DNA from: Gemmatimonadota bacterium
GTDB lineage: Bacteria; Gemmatimonadota; Gemmatimonadetes; Longimicrobiales; Longimicrobiaceae
Assembly (NCBI GenBank): GCA_019348265.1
Contig: JAHWJV010000110.1
Location: 1 to 9,299, forward strand
Direction: 5' to 3'
DNA: 9,299 bases
This document shows positions 1-5,645 of the stretch, one piece after another; position 1 is the stretch's first letter; each line of letters opens with the position of its first letter. The translations under genes and the position numbers were made by a program. Under the pieces are notes generated by a model. It ran no database searches. It saw only the letters and a program-made list of their open reading frames with translations, and had not been told where the DNA came from.

Positions 1-417
1 GCGGCCAATCGGTTCCTGAACTTGGAGCTTTCAGCGCTTGAGGCTGACGGCAGAGGCAAGCTTGTTTCCAGTCCACGCATCGTCACGGCCGATCAGACCA
101 AGGCGATGATCGAGCAGGGTACGGAGTTCCCGTACCAGCAGGCCACCTCCAGCGGCGCGACGGCCGTGGCGTTCCGCCGCGCCACGCTCAAACTCGAGGT
201 GACACCGCAAATCACGCCCGAAGGCAACATCATCCTGGATCTCGACATCAACAAGGACAGCCGCGGCGAAACGACCGCGGCTGGTATCGCCATCAACACC
301 AAGCACATCAAGACTCAGGTGCTGGTGGAAAACGGCGGCACGGTGGTCATTGGGGGCATCTTCGAGCTGACGGAGAGCGAGAACGAAGCCAAGGTACCGG
401 TTCTGGGCGATCTGCCC
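1..417 (+). CDS. pilQ: Type IV pilus secretin PilQ, C-terminal fragment (cut at both ends)
   Basis: PilQ forms the outer-membrane secretin ring through which the type IV pilus passes. Frame 1 is open from the first base, so the 5' end lies outside the window. The visible ~139 residues are the secretin core: a VSSPRIVTADQ segment, the EQGTEFPY motif, LKLEVTPQITPEGNIILDLDINKDS, and the QVLVENGGTVVIGGIF motif near the C-terminus. PilQ proteins normally continue after VPxLGDxP with a short NLFK-like tail and stop. Here homology ends at LGDLP (codon 415-417), and the frame then runs out of register through thrS to a stop at 1222-1224. The wording is closest to what I know of beta/gammaproteobacterial PilQ. 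By my count 27 of 139 codons end in A/T, against about 5 of the first 100 codons of the adjoining thrS fragment. The identification is strong; the taxonomic origin is inferred. Confidence 0.9.
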
Positions 418-427
418 GGGCAGCGGC
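413..427. other. Chimeric junction pilQ / thrS
   Basis: PilQ homology in frame 1 is clear to codon 415-417. ThrRS homology in frame 2 is clear from the GYGEIKTP segment beginning at 425. The two proteins meet within about ten bases, in different frames, and both are broken in the middle of a conserved domain. A CCCGGG hexamer sits at 415-420, right at the join. The codon-bias shift coincides with this point. I infer an assembly or library chimera; a genuine deletion joining two genes is the alternative. Confidence 0.8.
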
Positions 428-1507
428 TACGGCGAGATCAAGACGCCGCTGCTGTTCAACAAGTCGCTGTGGGAGGTGAGCGGGCACTGGGGAAAGTACC
501 GGGAGAACATGTTCCTGGTGCTGGACGCGGAATCCGGCGAGCACGACTTCTCGCTCAAGCCGATGAACTGCCCGTCGCACCACATCTACTACGGCTCGAA
601 GCGCCATTCCTACCGCGAGCTGCCGCTGCGCTACTCGACGCAGGACGTGCTGCACCGGAACGAAGTTTCCGGCGCGCTGAGCGGGCTCACGCGCGTCCGC
701 CAGTTCCAGCAGGACGACGCGCACGTGTATCTCGCGCAGGGCCAGATCGCCGGGGAGGTGAAGCGCATGGTCGCGCTGATCGACCACTTCTACGGCGTGC
801 TCGGGTTGAAGTACACGGCGAAGTTCGCCACGCGTCCCGAGGTGCGCATCGGGTCCGACGAGCTGTGGGACCGCGCGGAGGAGGCGCTCCGCGCCGCGCT
901 CGAGTCGACGGGCCTCGCGTACGAGCTCAAGCCCGGGGACGGCGCCTTCTACGGGCCCAAGATCGACTTCGACGTGACGGACTCGATCGGGCGGAGCTGG
1001 CAGCTCGGCACGATCCAGCTCGACTACAACGCGCCCGAGCGCTTCGATCTCAGCTTCGTCGGCGAAGACAACGAATCGCACCGGCCGGTGGTGATCCACC
1101 GCGCGATCTTCGGATCGTTCGAGCGCTTCATCGCCATTCTGATCGAGCATTTCGGCGGCGCCTTCCCGGTGTGGCTGGCCCCAGTGCAGGTCGCGGTGAT
1201 CCCGATCTCGGATGCGCAGCGTGAGAGCGCGGCGGCGTTCGCCGCAGATCTCGTCGCCGCCGGCATTCGCGCCGAGCTCGACGATCGGAACGAGACGCTG
1301 AACTACCGCATCCGCGAGGCGGAGACGCAGAAGGTGCCCTACATGGCGGTCATCGGCGGGCGGGAGGCGGAGAGCGCCTCCGCCGCGATCCGGGTGCGCG
1401 GGGCGGGGAAGAAGCAGGAGGTCCTCTCTCGCGAAGAGTTCATCCGCCGGGTTCACGCGCAGGTGGAGGACCGGGTGCTGGAGGTGGGGTTCGGGGAAGG
1501 AGAATAG
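425..1507 (+). CDS. thrS: Threonyl-tRNA synthetase, C-terminal ~360 residues (5' truncated)
   Basis: ThrRS charges tRNA-Thr in the cytoplasm. What remains starts inside the class II catalytic core just before the LWE.SGHW.KYRENMF segment, and includes KPMNCPSHH, motif 2 (LHRNEVSGALSGLTRVRQFQQDDAH) and motif 3 (HRAIFGSFERF). The three zinc ligands known from the E. coli enzyme are present: Cys in MNCP, His in DDAH and His in VIHRA. From about WLAPVQV onward lies the anticodon-binding domain (residues ~245-355 of the fragment), ending at the TAG at 1505-1507. The TGS and editing domains and the first part of the core, roughly 240-290 residues, are missing. There is no native start. A GTG at 476 is only the first start-like codon in frame and falls inside the catalytic domain. 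Location directly before infC is a common arrangement. The fragment cannot be functional as it stands. Confidence 0.95.
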   Translation, partial: GYGEIKTPLLFNKSLWEVSGHWGKYRENMFLVLDAESGEHDFSLKPMNCPSHHIYYGSKRHSYRELPLRYSTQDVLHRNEVSGALSGLTRVRQFQQDDAHVYLAQGQIAGEVKRMVALIDHFYGVLGLKYTAKFATRPEVRIGSDELWDRAEEALRAALESTGLAYELKPGDGAFYGPKIDFDVTDSIGRSWQLGTIQLDYNAPERFDLSFVGEDNESHRPVVIHRAIFGSFERFIAILIEHFGGAFPVWLAPVQVAVIPISDAQRESAAAFAADLVAAGIRAELDDRNETLNYRIREAETQKVPYMAVIGGREAESASAAIRVRGAGKKQEVLSREEFIRRVHAQVEDRVLEVGFGEGE

Positions 1508-1565
1508 TTCAGAGTTCAAACGCGCGATGTTAAAAGTGACTCCGCGGTTACTTTGAACCTTGAAC
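1507..1565. repeat. Inverted repeat of 7-nt units at the end of thrS
   Basis: The arms 1507-1520 (GTTCAGAGTTCAAA) and 1552-1565 (TTTGAACCTTGAAC) are complementary at 12 of 14 positions. Each arm is built from 7-nt steps (AGTTCAG/AGTTCAA; TTTGAAC/CTTGAAC). A second pairing is possible inside, AAAGTGAC (1533-1540) with GTTACTTT (1547-1554), which competes with the outer stem. It starts on the last base of the thrS stop codon. No T-run follows, so it is not a classical intrinsic terminator, though it may protect the mRNA 3' end. Confidence 0.7.
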
Positions 1566-1582
1566 GTGGGACTGGCCGTCAC

Positions 1583-1611
1583 TTGACGCCGCTCCGCCCT
1601 CGTCCTACCTT
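1583..1611 (+). promoter_or_regulatory. Sigma70-type promoter for infC-rpmI-rplT
   Basis: TTGACG at 1583-1588 is a near-consensus -35 box. A spacer of exactly 17 bases leads to TACCTT at 1606-1611, which keeps the key T, A and final T of a -10 box. This puts transcription start near 1618 and gives infC a ~100-nt leader. Position after thrS and before a translation operon fits. Inferred from sequence only. Confidence 0.55.
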
Positions 1612-1632
1612 TCCCCGACAATTTGGCGAAGC

Positions 1633-1715
1633 AGGGGCCCTGTGCCCCTCACCTCTCGGCTCGCATCGCGATGCCTACGGGTTCACCTGGATCACCGCGG
1701 CTCCCGTGAGGGAGC
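1633..1715 (+). promoter_or_regulatory. infC leader with three consecutive hairpins
   Basis: Three stems follow the predicted promoter: AGGGGC (1633-1638) with GCCCCT (1644-1649), loop of 5; the palindrome GCATCGCGATGC (1663-1674); and GCTCCC (1700-1705) with GGGAGC (1710-1715), closed by a GUGA (GNRA-type) tetraloop. The 3' strand of the last stem lies in the GAGGGAG Shine-Dalgarno (1708-1714) before the GTG at 1722, so the stem would hide it. infC-rpmI-rplT operons are autoregulated by L20 through leader RNA in Bacillus and by translational repression in E. coli. Whether this leader binds L20 is a guess. Confidence 0.45.
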
Positions 1716-1721
1716 TGGCGG

Positions 1722-2297
1722 GTGGTTTCGGCGGACCCGTGCGGAGAGGGTTCGCCGTTTTCTGTATCCCGAACCCGAGTCACGACTATCAATCAGCGAA
1801 CGCGTATCAACCAGCAGATCCGGATCAGCCCGGTCCGGGTGATCGATCCGGAAGGGGAGCAGGCGGGAATCCTTCCGATCGAGCAGGCCCTGTCGATGGC
1901 CGAGGAGCTCGGGCTGGACCTGGTGGAGGTGGCGCCCATGGCGCGGCCTCCGGTCTGCCGGATCATGGACTACGGGAAGTTCAAGTACGAAGAGCAGCGG
2001 AAGGCCCGCGAGGCCCGGAAGAAGCAGCATCAGATCCAGATCAAGGAGGTGAAGATGCGCCCGGGGATCGAGGACCACGACTTCGACTTCAAGACCCGTC
2101 ACGCGCGCCGCTTTTTGGAAGAGGGTAACAAGGTGAAGGTGACCATGATGTTCCGCGGTCGCCAGATGGCCCACCCGGAGATCGGGCGCGAGGTGCTCGA
2201 GCGGGTGCTGAAGGAAGTGTCGGACGTCGCCAAGGTGGAGATGTCGCCGACCATGGAAGCGCGTGCGATGACGATGGTGCTCTCGCCGATCAAATGA
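1722..2297 (+). CDS. infC: Translation initiation factor IF-3
   Basis: IF3 binds the 30S subunit, keeps it apart from 50S and checks start-codon and initiator-tRNA pairing. The protein shows the N-domain (RINQQIRISPVRVIDPEGEQ... DLVEVAP.ARPPVCRIMDYGKFKYE), a basic linker helix (EQRKAREARKKQHQ) and the C-domain (IKEVKMRPGI..HDFDFKTRHARRFLEEGNKVKVTMMFRGRQMAHPEIG), all typical. From GTG 1722 it has 191 residues, somewhat more than the ~170-180 usual, because of an unconserved N-terminal stretch (MVSADPCGEGSPFSVSRTRVT). GAGGGAG at 1708-1714, 7 bases upstream, favours 1722. However, IF3 genes often use rare AUU/AUC/AUA starts for autoregulation; an in-frame ATC at 1788 (INQRTRINQQ) would give 169 residues. 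A second SD-like GGAGAGG lies at 1743-1749 but has no normal start codon after it. Identity is certain; the start is not. Confidence 0.95.
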   Translation: MVSADPCGEGSPFSVSRTRVTTINQRTRINQQIRISPVRVIDPEGEQAGILPIEQALSMAEELGLDLVEVAPMARPPVCRIMDYGKFKYEEQRKAREARKKQHQIQIKEVKMRPGIEDHDFDFKTRHARRFLEEGNKVKVTMMFRGRQMAHPEIGREVLERVLKEVSDVAKVEMSPTMEARAMTMVLSPIK

Positions 2298-2339
2298 CGC
2301 ACGCCGGATGTCCGGTGTTACCAGGAGAGGAAGATTTCC

Positions 2340-2534
2340 ATGCCGAAGATGAAGACGCACAAGGGTGCGGCAAAGCGTTTCAAGAAGACGGCTAGCGGTA
2401 AGCTTAAGCGGTGGCACGCCTTCCACAGCCACATCCTGACCAAGAAGTCGGCGAAGCGGAAGCAGACCCTGCGCTCGGGTGCCATGGTCGCAGAGGTCGA
2501 TCTCAAGCGAATGAAGCGCCTGGTCCAGGGCTAA
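2340..2534 (+). CDS. rpmI: 50S ribosomal protein L35
   Basis: L35 is a small, very basic protein of the large ribosomal subunit. The 64-residue product MPKMKTHKGAAKRFKKTASGKLKR...HILTKKSAKRKQTLR...VDLKRMKRLVQG covers the whole family with its usual length and its characteristic KMKTHKGAAKRFK start. A strong SD, AGGAGAGG (2323-2330), lies 9 bases before ATG 2340. The 42-bp gap after infC contains an 8-bp hairpin, ACGCCGGA (2301-2308) with TCCGGTGT (2311-2318) including one G-U pair, ending just before the SD. It could influence rpmI translation, the step known to be controlled by L20 in E. coli. Cotranscribed with infC and rplT. Confidence 0.97.
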   Translation: MPKMKTHKGAAKRFKKTASGKLKRWHAFHSHILTKKSAKRKQTLRSGAMVAEVDLKRMKRLVQG

Positions 2535-2569
2535 TCGCACTTCTTCTTCACCAACTTTAGGAGTGGATC

Positions 2570-2926
2570 ATGCCACGCGTTAAGAACAACGTCGCTCGCC
2601 TGAAGCGCAAGCGAATCATCCTTGGCCACGCCAAGGGATATTTCGGTCGCCGCAAGAACCTGTACAAGACCGCGAAGGAGGCTGTCGAGCGCAGCTGGCG
2701 GTATGCCTATCGCGACCGGAAGAACCGGAAGCGCGACTTCCGCCGGCTCTGGATCGCGCGTATCAATGCCGCGGCCCGGCTTCACGATCTCTCGTATTCG
2801 CGCTTCATGAACGGCCTGAAGCTCGCCGGGATCGAGATCAACCGGAAGATACTCGCGGATCTGGCGATCACCGACCCGGCCGCCTTCGGGCAGCTCGCCG
2901 ACGCGGCGAAGAGCAAGCTCAGCTAG
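2570..2926 (+). CDS. rplT: 50S ribosomal protein L20
   Basis: L20 binds 23S rRNA early in 50S assembly and in several bacteria represses its own operon. The 118-residue product matches the family end to end: MPRVKNNVARLKRKRIILGHAKGYFGRRKNLYK, then the W.YAYRDRKNRKRDFRRLWIARINAA core and the SYSRFMNGLKLAGIEINRKILADLAI segment. The lysine- and arginine-rich N-terminal extension, the RNA-binding tail, is intact. AGGAG (2559-2563) sits 6 bases before ATG 2570. It lies 35 bases after rpmI, and a large hairpin follows the stop codon, so rplT appears to close the infC-rpmI-rplT unit. Confidence 0.97.
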   Translation: MPRVKNNVARLKRKRIILGHAKGYFGRRKNLYKTAKEAVERSWRYAYRDRKNRKRDFRRLWIARINAAARLHDLSYSRFMNGLKLAGIEINRKILADLAITDPAAFGQLADAAKSKLS

Positions 2927-2946
2927 CCAGCCGATCCGGAAGTGAT

Positions 2947-2981
2947 GCGCGGCGTCGGGAGACATTCTCCCGACGCCGCGC
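2947..2981 (+). terminator. Perfect 16-bp hairpin after rplT, probable terminator
   Basis: Bases 2947-2962 and 2966-2981 are exact reverse complements, giving a 16-bp GC-rich stem with a 3-base loop (CAT, 2963-2965), starting 21 bases after the rplT stop. No T-run follows, so it would be an I-shaped (U-less) terminator or an mRNA-stabilising hairpin. A second perfect stem follows, TCCGCCG (2994-3000) with CGGCGGA (3004-3010), loop CCC. The hairpin also argues against translation starting at the GTG at 2942. Confidence 0.7.
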
Positions 2982-3031
2982 GGCGTTCATGGCTCCGCCG
3001 CCCCGGCGGACCGGCAGCCGACTGCCTTGTG

Positions 3032-4426
3032 ATGACCCGAGTGACGACCGATCTGGGCTTTCCCGCGGAATTCATCCAGCGCATGACGGGGCTCCTCGGT
3101 CAGGAGGCGACCGGCTTTCTGTCTGCCCTGGAATGGCCCGCCGCCGGGCTGCGGGTGAACACGCTCCGGCTGTCGCCGGCGCAGTTCGAGGAGATCTCTC
3201 CCTTCCCGGTGACGCCGCTCGCCTACCCGCCGGGTGGGTACCTGCTCGGCGATGAGGGGCGACCCGGCAAGCACCCGTACCACGCGGCGGGGCTGTACTA
3301 CATGCAGGATCCCGGCGCGATGACGGTCGCGGCTGCGCTCGGGCCTCTGCCCGGCGAGCGGATCCTGGATCTCGCGGCGGCGCCTGGAGGGAAGGCCACC
3401 CACATCGCGGCGCTGCTCGGTGGAACCGGGCTTCTGGTGGCGAACGACATGCATCCGCTCCGCGCCCGCGAGCTGGCGCGCAACCTGGAGCGGCTCGGCG
3501 TCCGCAACGCCGTGGTGACCTGCGAGTCGGCCGGGCGCCTGGCCGACCACTTCGGTGCCTTCTTCGACCGGGTGCTGCTGGACGCGCCATGCTCCGGTGA
3601 GTCGATGTTCGCGAAGAGCGAGGCGGCACGCCGCGAGTGGAGCGGCGCGGCGGTGCTGGGTTGCGCGCGGCGCCAGGTGGATCTTCTGGCCGCGGCCGCG
3701 CGCCTGGTCCGACCCGGCGGCCTGATCGTCTACTCGACCTGCACCTTCTCCCCTGCAGAGAACGAGGGCGCGGCGGCGGCCTTCGTCCGTGAGCATCCAG
3801 GGTTCGAGATCGCCGCGATGGACGCCGTCGCGGGCGCGGAAGGCGGCCGTGCCGACTGGCTTTCTCCTGGAGAGAGGGTGGAGGGGCTGGAACGCACGCT
3901 GCGCCTGTGGCCGCACCGCGTTCCCGGAGCCGGGCACTTCATCGCCGGGTTTCGCAGCACGGCCGGTGGGGCTCCTGGAGAGGCACGCGAGTGGAATCCG
4001 AGCGCGCCCAGGAACGTCGTGCAGCTGGTCGCTGACTTCACGGCGAAGCACCTGCGCGGAGCGCCGCCGCTCGAACGGCGCCTGGAAGTCGTCGGTGACG
4101 AGGTGTATGGGATCCCCCCCGGCACGCCCGAGCTGAAGCGCCTGCGAGTGGTCCGCCCGGGATGGTGGCTGGGCACGCTGCTGAAGAACCGGTTCGAGCC
4201 CGCGCACGCGATGGCGCTGGGCCTCCGCGGCGAAGACGGCGAGGACCCGGTCGTCCTGGCGCCGGATGACCCGGTGACCCACGCCTATCTCCGGGGCGAA
4301 GCGATTTCCGTCCCCGGCAGAGCGGGATGGACGCTCGTCACCGTGGACGGCTTCGTGCTGGGCTGGGGGAAGCGCGTGGGCGACGTGGTGAAGAACCACT
4401 ATCCGAAGGGACTCCGCTGGCGCTGA
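3032..4426 (+). CDS. rsmF: 16S rRNA m5C methyltransferase, RsmF (YebU)-like, NOL1/NOP2/Sun family
   Basis: This enzyme transfers a methyl group from SAM to C5 of a cytosine in RNA; E. coli RsmF acts on C1407 of 16S rRNA. Residues numbered from ATG 3032 show the GLYYMQDPGAM segment (87-97) before the fold, SAM motif I DLAAAPGGK (113-121), an acidic ribose contact in AND (~137-139), motif IV DAPCSG (184-189) with helper Cys187, and motif VI VYSTCTFS (233-240) with catalytic Cys237. The C-terminal ~140 residues match the extra RsmF-type tail with a PUA-like end (VDGFVLGWGKRVGDVVKNHYPKGLRW). Length is 464 residues against 479 in E. coli. An open frame extends upstream to GTG 2942, but that region is the rplT hairpin, so ATG 3032 (or GTG 3029/3041) is chosen; no good SD precedes it. 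The exact target base is not shown by the sequence. It lies between the rplT and pheS units. Confidence 0.85.
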   Translation: MTRVTTDLGFPAEFIQRMTGLLGQEATGFLSALEWPAAGLRVNTLRLSPAQFEEISPFPVTPLAYPPGGYLLGDEGRPGKHPYHAAGLYYMQDPGAMTVAAALGPLPGERILDLAAAPGGKATHIAALLGGTGLLVANDMHPLRARELARNLERLGVRNAVVTCESAGRLADHFGAFFDRVLLDAPCSGESMFAKSEAARREWSGAAVLGCARRQVDLLAAAARLVRPGGLIVYSTCTFSPAENEGAAAAFVREHPGFEIAAMDAVAGAEGGRADWLSPGERVEGLERTLRLWPHRVPGAGHFIAGFRSTAGGAPGEAREWNPSAPRNVVQLVADFTAKHLRGAPPLERRLEVVGDEVYGIPPGTPELKRLRVVRPGWWLGTLLKNRFEPAHAMALGLRGEDGEDPVVLAPDDPVTHAYLRGEAISVPGRAGWTLVTVDGFVLGWGKRVGDVVKNHYPKGLRWR

Positions 4427-4499
4427 GGTAGCCAAAGCCGCCGAACGGTCACAGATTGGTGCGCTTTGGTTCAGGGCCGGATCACACAGGAAGAATCGC

Positions 4500-5522
4500 A
4501 TGGTGGACGACCTGCTGGAGCAGCTGCGCGAGCTCGAAAAAGAGGGAGCCGGTTCGATCGCGACCGCGGACGGCGCGGAGGAGCTCGAGCGCCTGCGCGT
4601 GGACCTGCTCGGTCGCAAGGGTCGGCTGACCGGGATCCTGCGGGGTCTCGGCGGGCTCTCGCCGGAGGAGCGGCCGCGCGTCGGAGCCGAGGCGAACCGC
4701 GTCAAGGAGGTGCTCTCCGCCCGCATCGACGAGCGGAAGGCGGCCTGCGAGGTCGCAGCCGCCCCGGAGGCTCACGTCGACCTGACCCTGCCGGGGCGCG
4801 CGCGCTGGCGCGGCGGCGTGCACCCGGTGACGCTGGTCGTCGACGAGATCTGCGACATCTTCCGCGATCTCGGCTTCAGCCGCGTGCGAGGTCACGAGGT
4901 AGAGACGGTCGAGTACAACTTCGTGAAGCTGAACACGCCGCTGGATCACCCGGCGGTGGACATGCACGACACCTTTTACCTGGGCGAGTCGCTGCTCCTG
5001 CGGACGCACACGTCCCCTGTGCAAGCGCGAGTCATGGAGCAATTCCGGCCGCCCGTCCGCGTGGTCGTCCCGGGGATGGTCTTCCGCCGCGATCCGTTCG
5101 ACGCCTCGCACGCGCCGGGATTCGAGCAGCTGGAAGGGCTGGCCGTCGACGAGGGGATCACCTTCGTCGACTTCAAGGCGACCATCTCCGAGTTCGCGCG
5201 CCGCTTCTTCGGCCCCACCACGAAGACGCGTTTCCGCCCGTCCTTCTTCCCCTTTACCGAGCCGTCGGCGGAGGTGGACGTCTCCTGCCAGCTCTGCGGG
5301 GGCGCTGGCTGCAGCGCCTGTAAGCGCACCGGGTGGATGGAGATCGGGGGCGCCGGAATGGTGGACCCCGCCGTCTTCGAGGCGGTCGGCTACGATCCCG
5401 AGCGGTACACAGGCTTCGCCTTCGGCCTGGGCCCCGCTCGCATCGCCATGCAGCGGTACGGCATCCCGGACATCCGCCTGCTGTATGAGAACGACGTACG
5501 GTTCCTGGAGCAGTTTGTGTGA
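4500..5522 (+). CDS. pheS: Phenylalanyl-tRNA synthetase alpha subunit
   Basis: PheS carries the catalytic site of the cytoplasmic alpha2beta2 PheRS. The 340-residue product has the N-terminal coiled-coil tRNA-binding arm (residues ~1-85) and the class II core: LLRTHTSPVQAR (166-177), motif 2 FRRD followed by DASHAPGFEQLEGL (195-214), FPFTEPSAEVDV (250-261) and motif 3 GFAFGLGPARIAM (305-317). Four cysteines at 263, 266, 271 and 274 form CxxC-x4-CxxC, a pair seen in many bacterial PheS proteins such as that of Bacillus and likely a small metal site. Length is normal. AGGAAG (4488-4493) stands 6 bases before ATG 4500. A 73-bp gap separates it from rsmF with only a weak CCAAAG/CTTTGG inverted pair (4432-4437, 4464-4469). 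pheT follows after an unusually long, repeat-filled gap. Confidence 0.97.
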   Translation: MVDDLLEQLRELEKEGAGSIATADGAEELERLRVDLLGRKGRLTGILRGLGGLSPEERPRVGAEANRVKEVLSARIDERKAACEVAAAPEAHVDLTLPGRARWRGGVHPVTLVVDEICDIFRDLGFSRVRGHEVETVEYNFVKLNTPLDHPAVDMHDTFYLGESLLLRTHTSPVQARVMEQFRPPVRVVVPGMVFRRDPFDASHAPGFEQLEGLAVDEGITFVDFKATISEFARRFFGPTTKTRFRPSFFPFTEPSAEVDVSCQLCGGAGCSACKRTGWMEIGGAGMVDPAVFEAVGYDPERYTGFAFGLGPARIAMQRYGIPDIRLLYENDVRFLEQFV

Positions 5523-5528
5523 AAGGAA

Positions 5529-5629
5529 GTCGTCAGTCGTCAGTCTCCAGTCCGACTGGCGACTGACGACTGGCGACCGACGACCGACGACCGACGACCG
5601 ACGACCGACGACTCACGACTGACAGCTGA
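5529..5629. repeat. Heptanucleotide tandem and inverted repeat between pheS and pheT
   Basis: From 5553 to 5629 the sequence is eleven successive 7-nt units of the type CGACYGR: three CGACTGG/CGACTGA units, five identical CGACCGA units (5574-5608), then CGACTCA, CGACTGA and a decayed CAGCTGA. Just upstream, 5529-5552 holds about three units in the opposite orientation (GTCGTCA, GTCTCCA), so 5529-5552 pairs with 5554-5577 at 22 of 24 positions, giving a very long hairpin. Units are back to back with no spacers. It occupies nearly the whole 123-bp pheS-pheT gap, which is usually short. It is not coding and I do not recognise it as a named element. Confidence 0.9.
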
Positions 5630-5645
5630 ACTCGATCCTCGCATC

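Noticed and set aside
22..1224. A single 400-residue open frame that could be read as a PilQ-fusion protein
   Set aside because: Only the first ~132 residues resemble PilQ; the rest is the wrong frame of thrS, arginine/alanine-rich and without any recognisable domain.
347..1621. A 424-codon open frame on the - strand
   Set aside because: It lies antisense to the conserved thrS frame and has no recognisable motif; long antisense frames are expected in high-GC DNA.
1507..1721. Mobile element or IS end in the thrS-infC gap
   Set aside because: The inverted repeat is a local hairpin; there is no transposase, no target-site duplication and the gap is explained by promoter plus leader.
2942..3031. 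Upstream start (GTG 2942) for the methyltransferase
   Set aside because: It would place the perfect 16-bp hairpin inside the coding region, and the added 30 residues look non-conserved.
4427..4499. CCAAAG/CTTTGG inverted pair before pheS as a regulatory stem
   Set aside because: Only 6 bp with a 26-base loop; expected by chance at this length, so not called as a feature.
2987..4726. A 579-codon open frame on the - strand
   Set aside because: Antisense shadow of the methyltransferase gene with low-complexity Arg/Ser/Pro content; the + strand frame has complete catalytic motifs.
5529..5629. CRISPR array
   Set aside because: Units are only 7 nt, directly adjacent with no unique spacers, and no cas genes are present.
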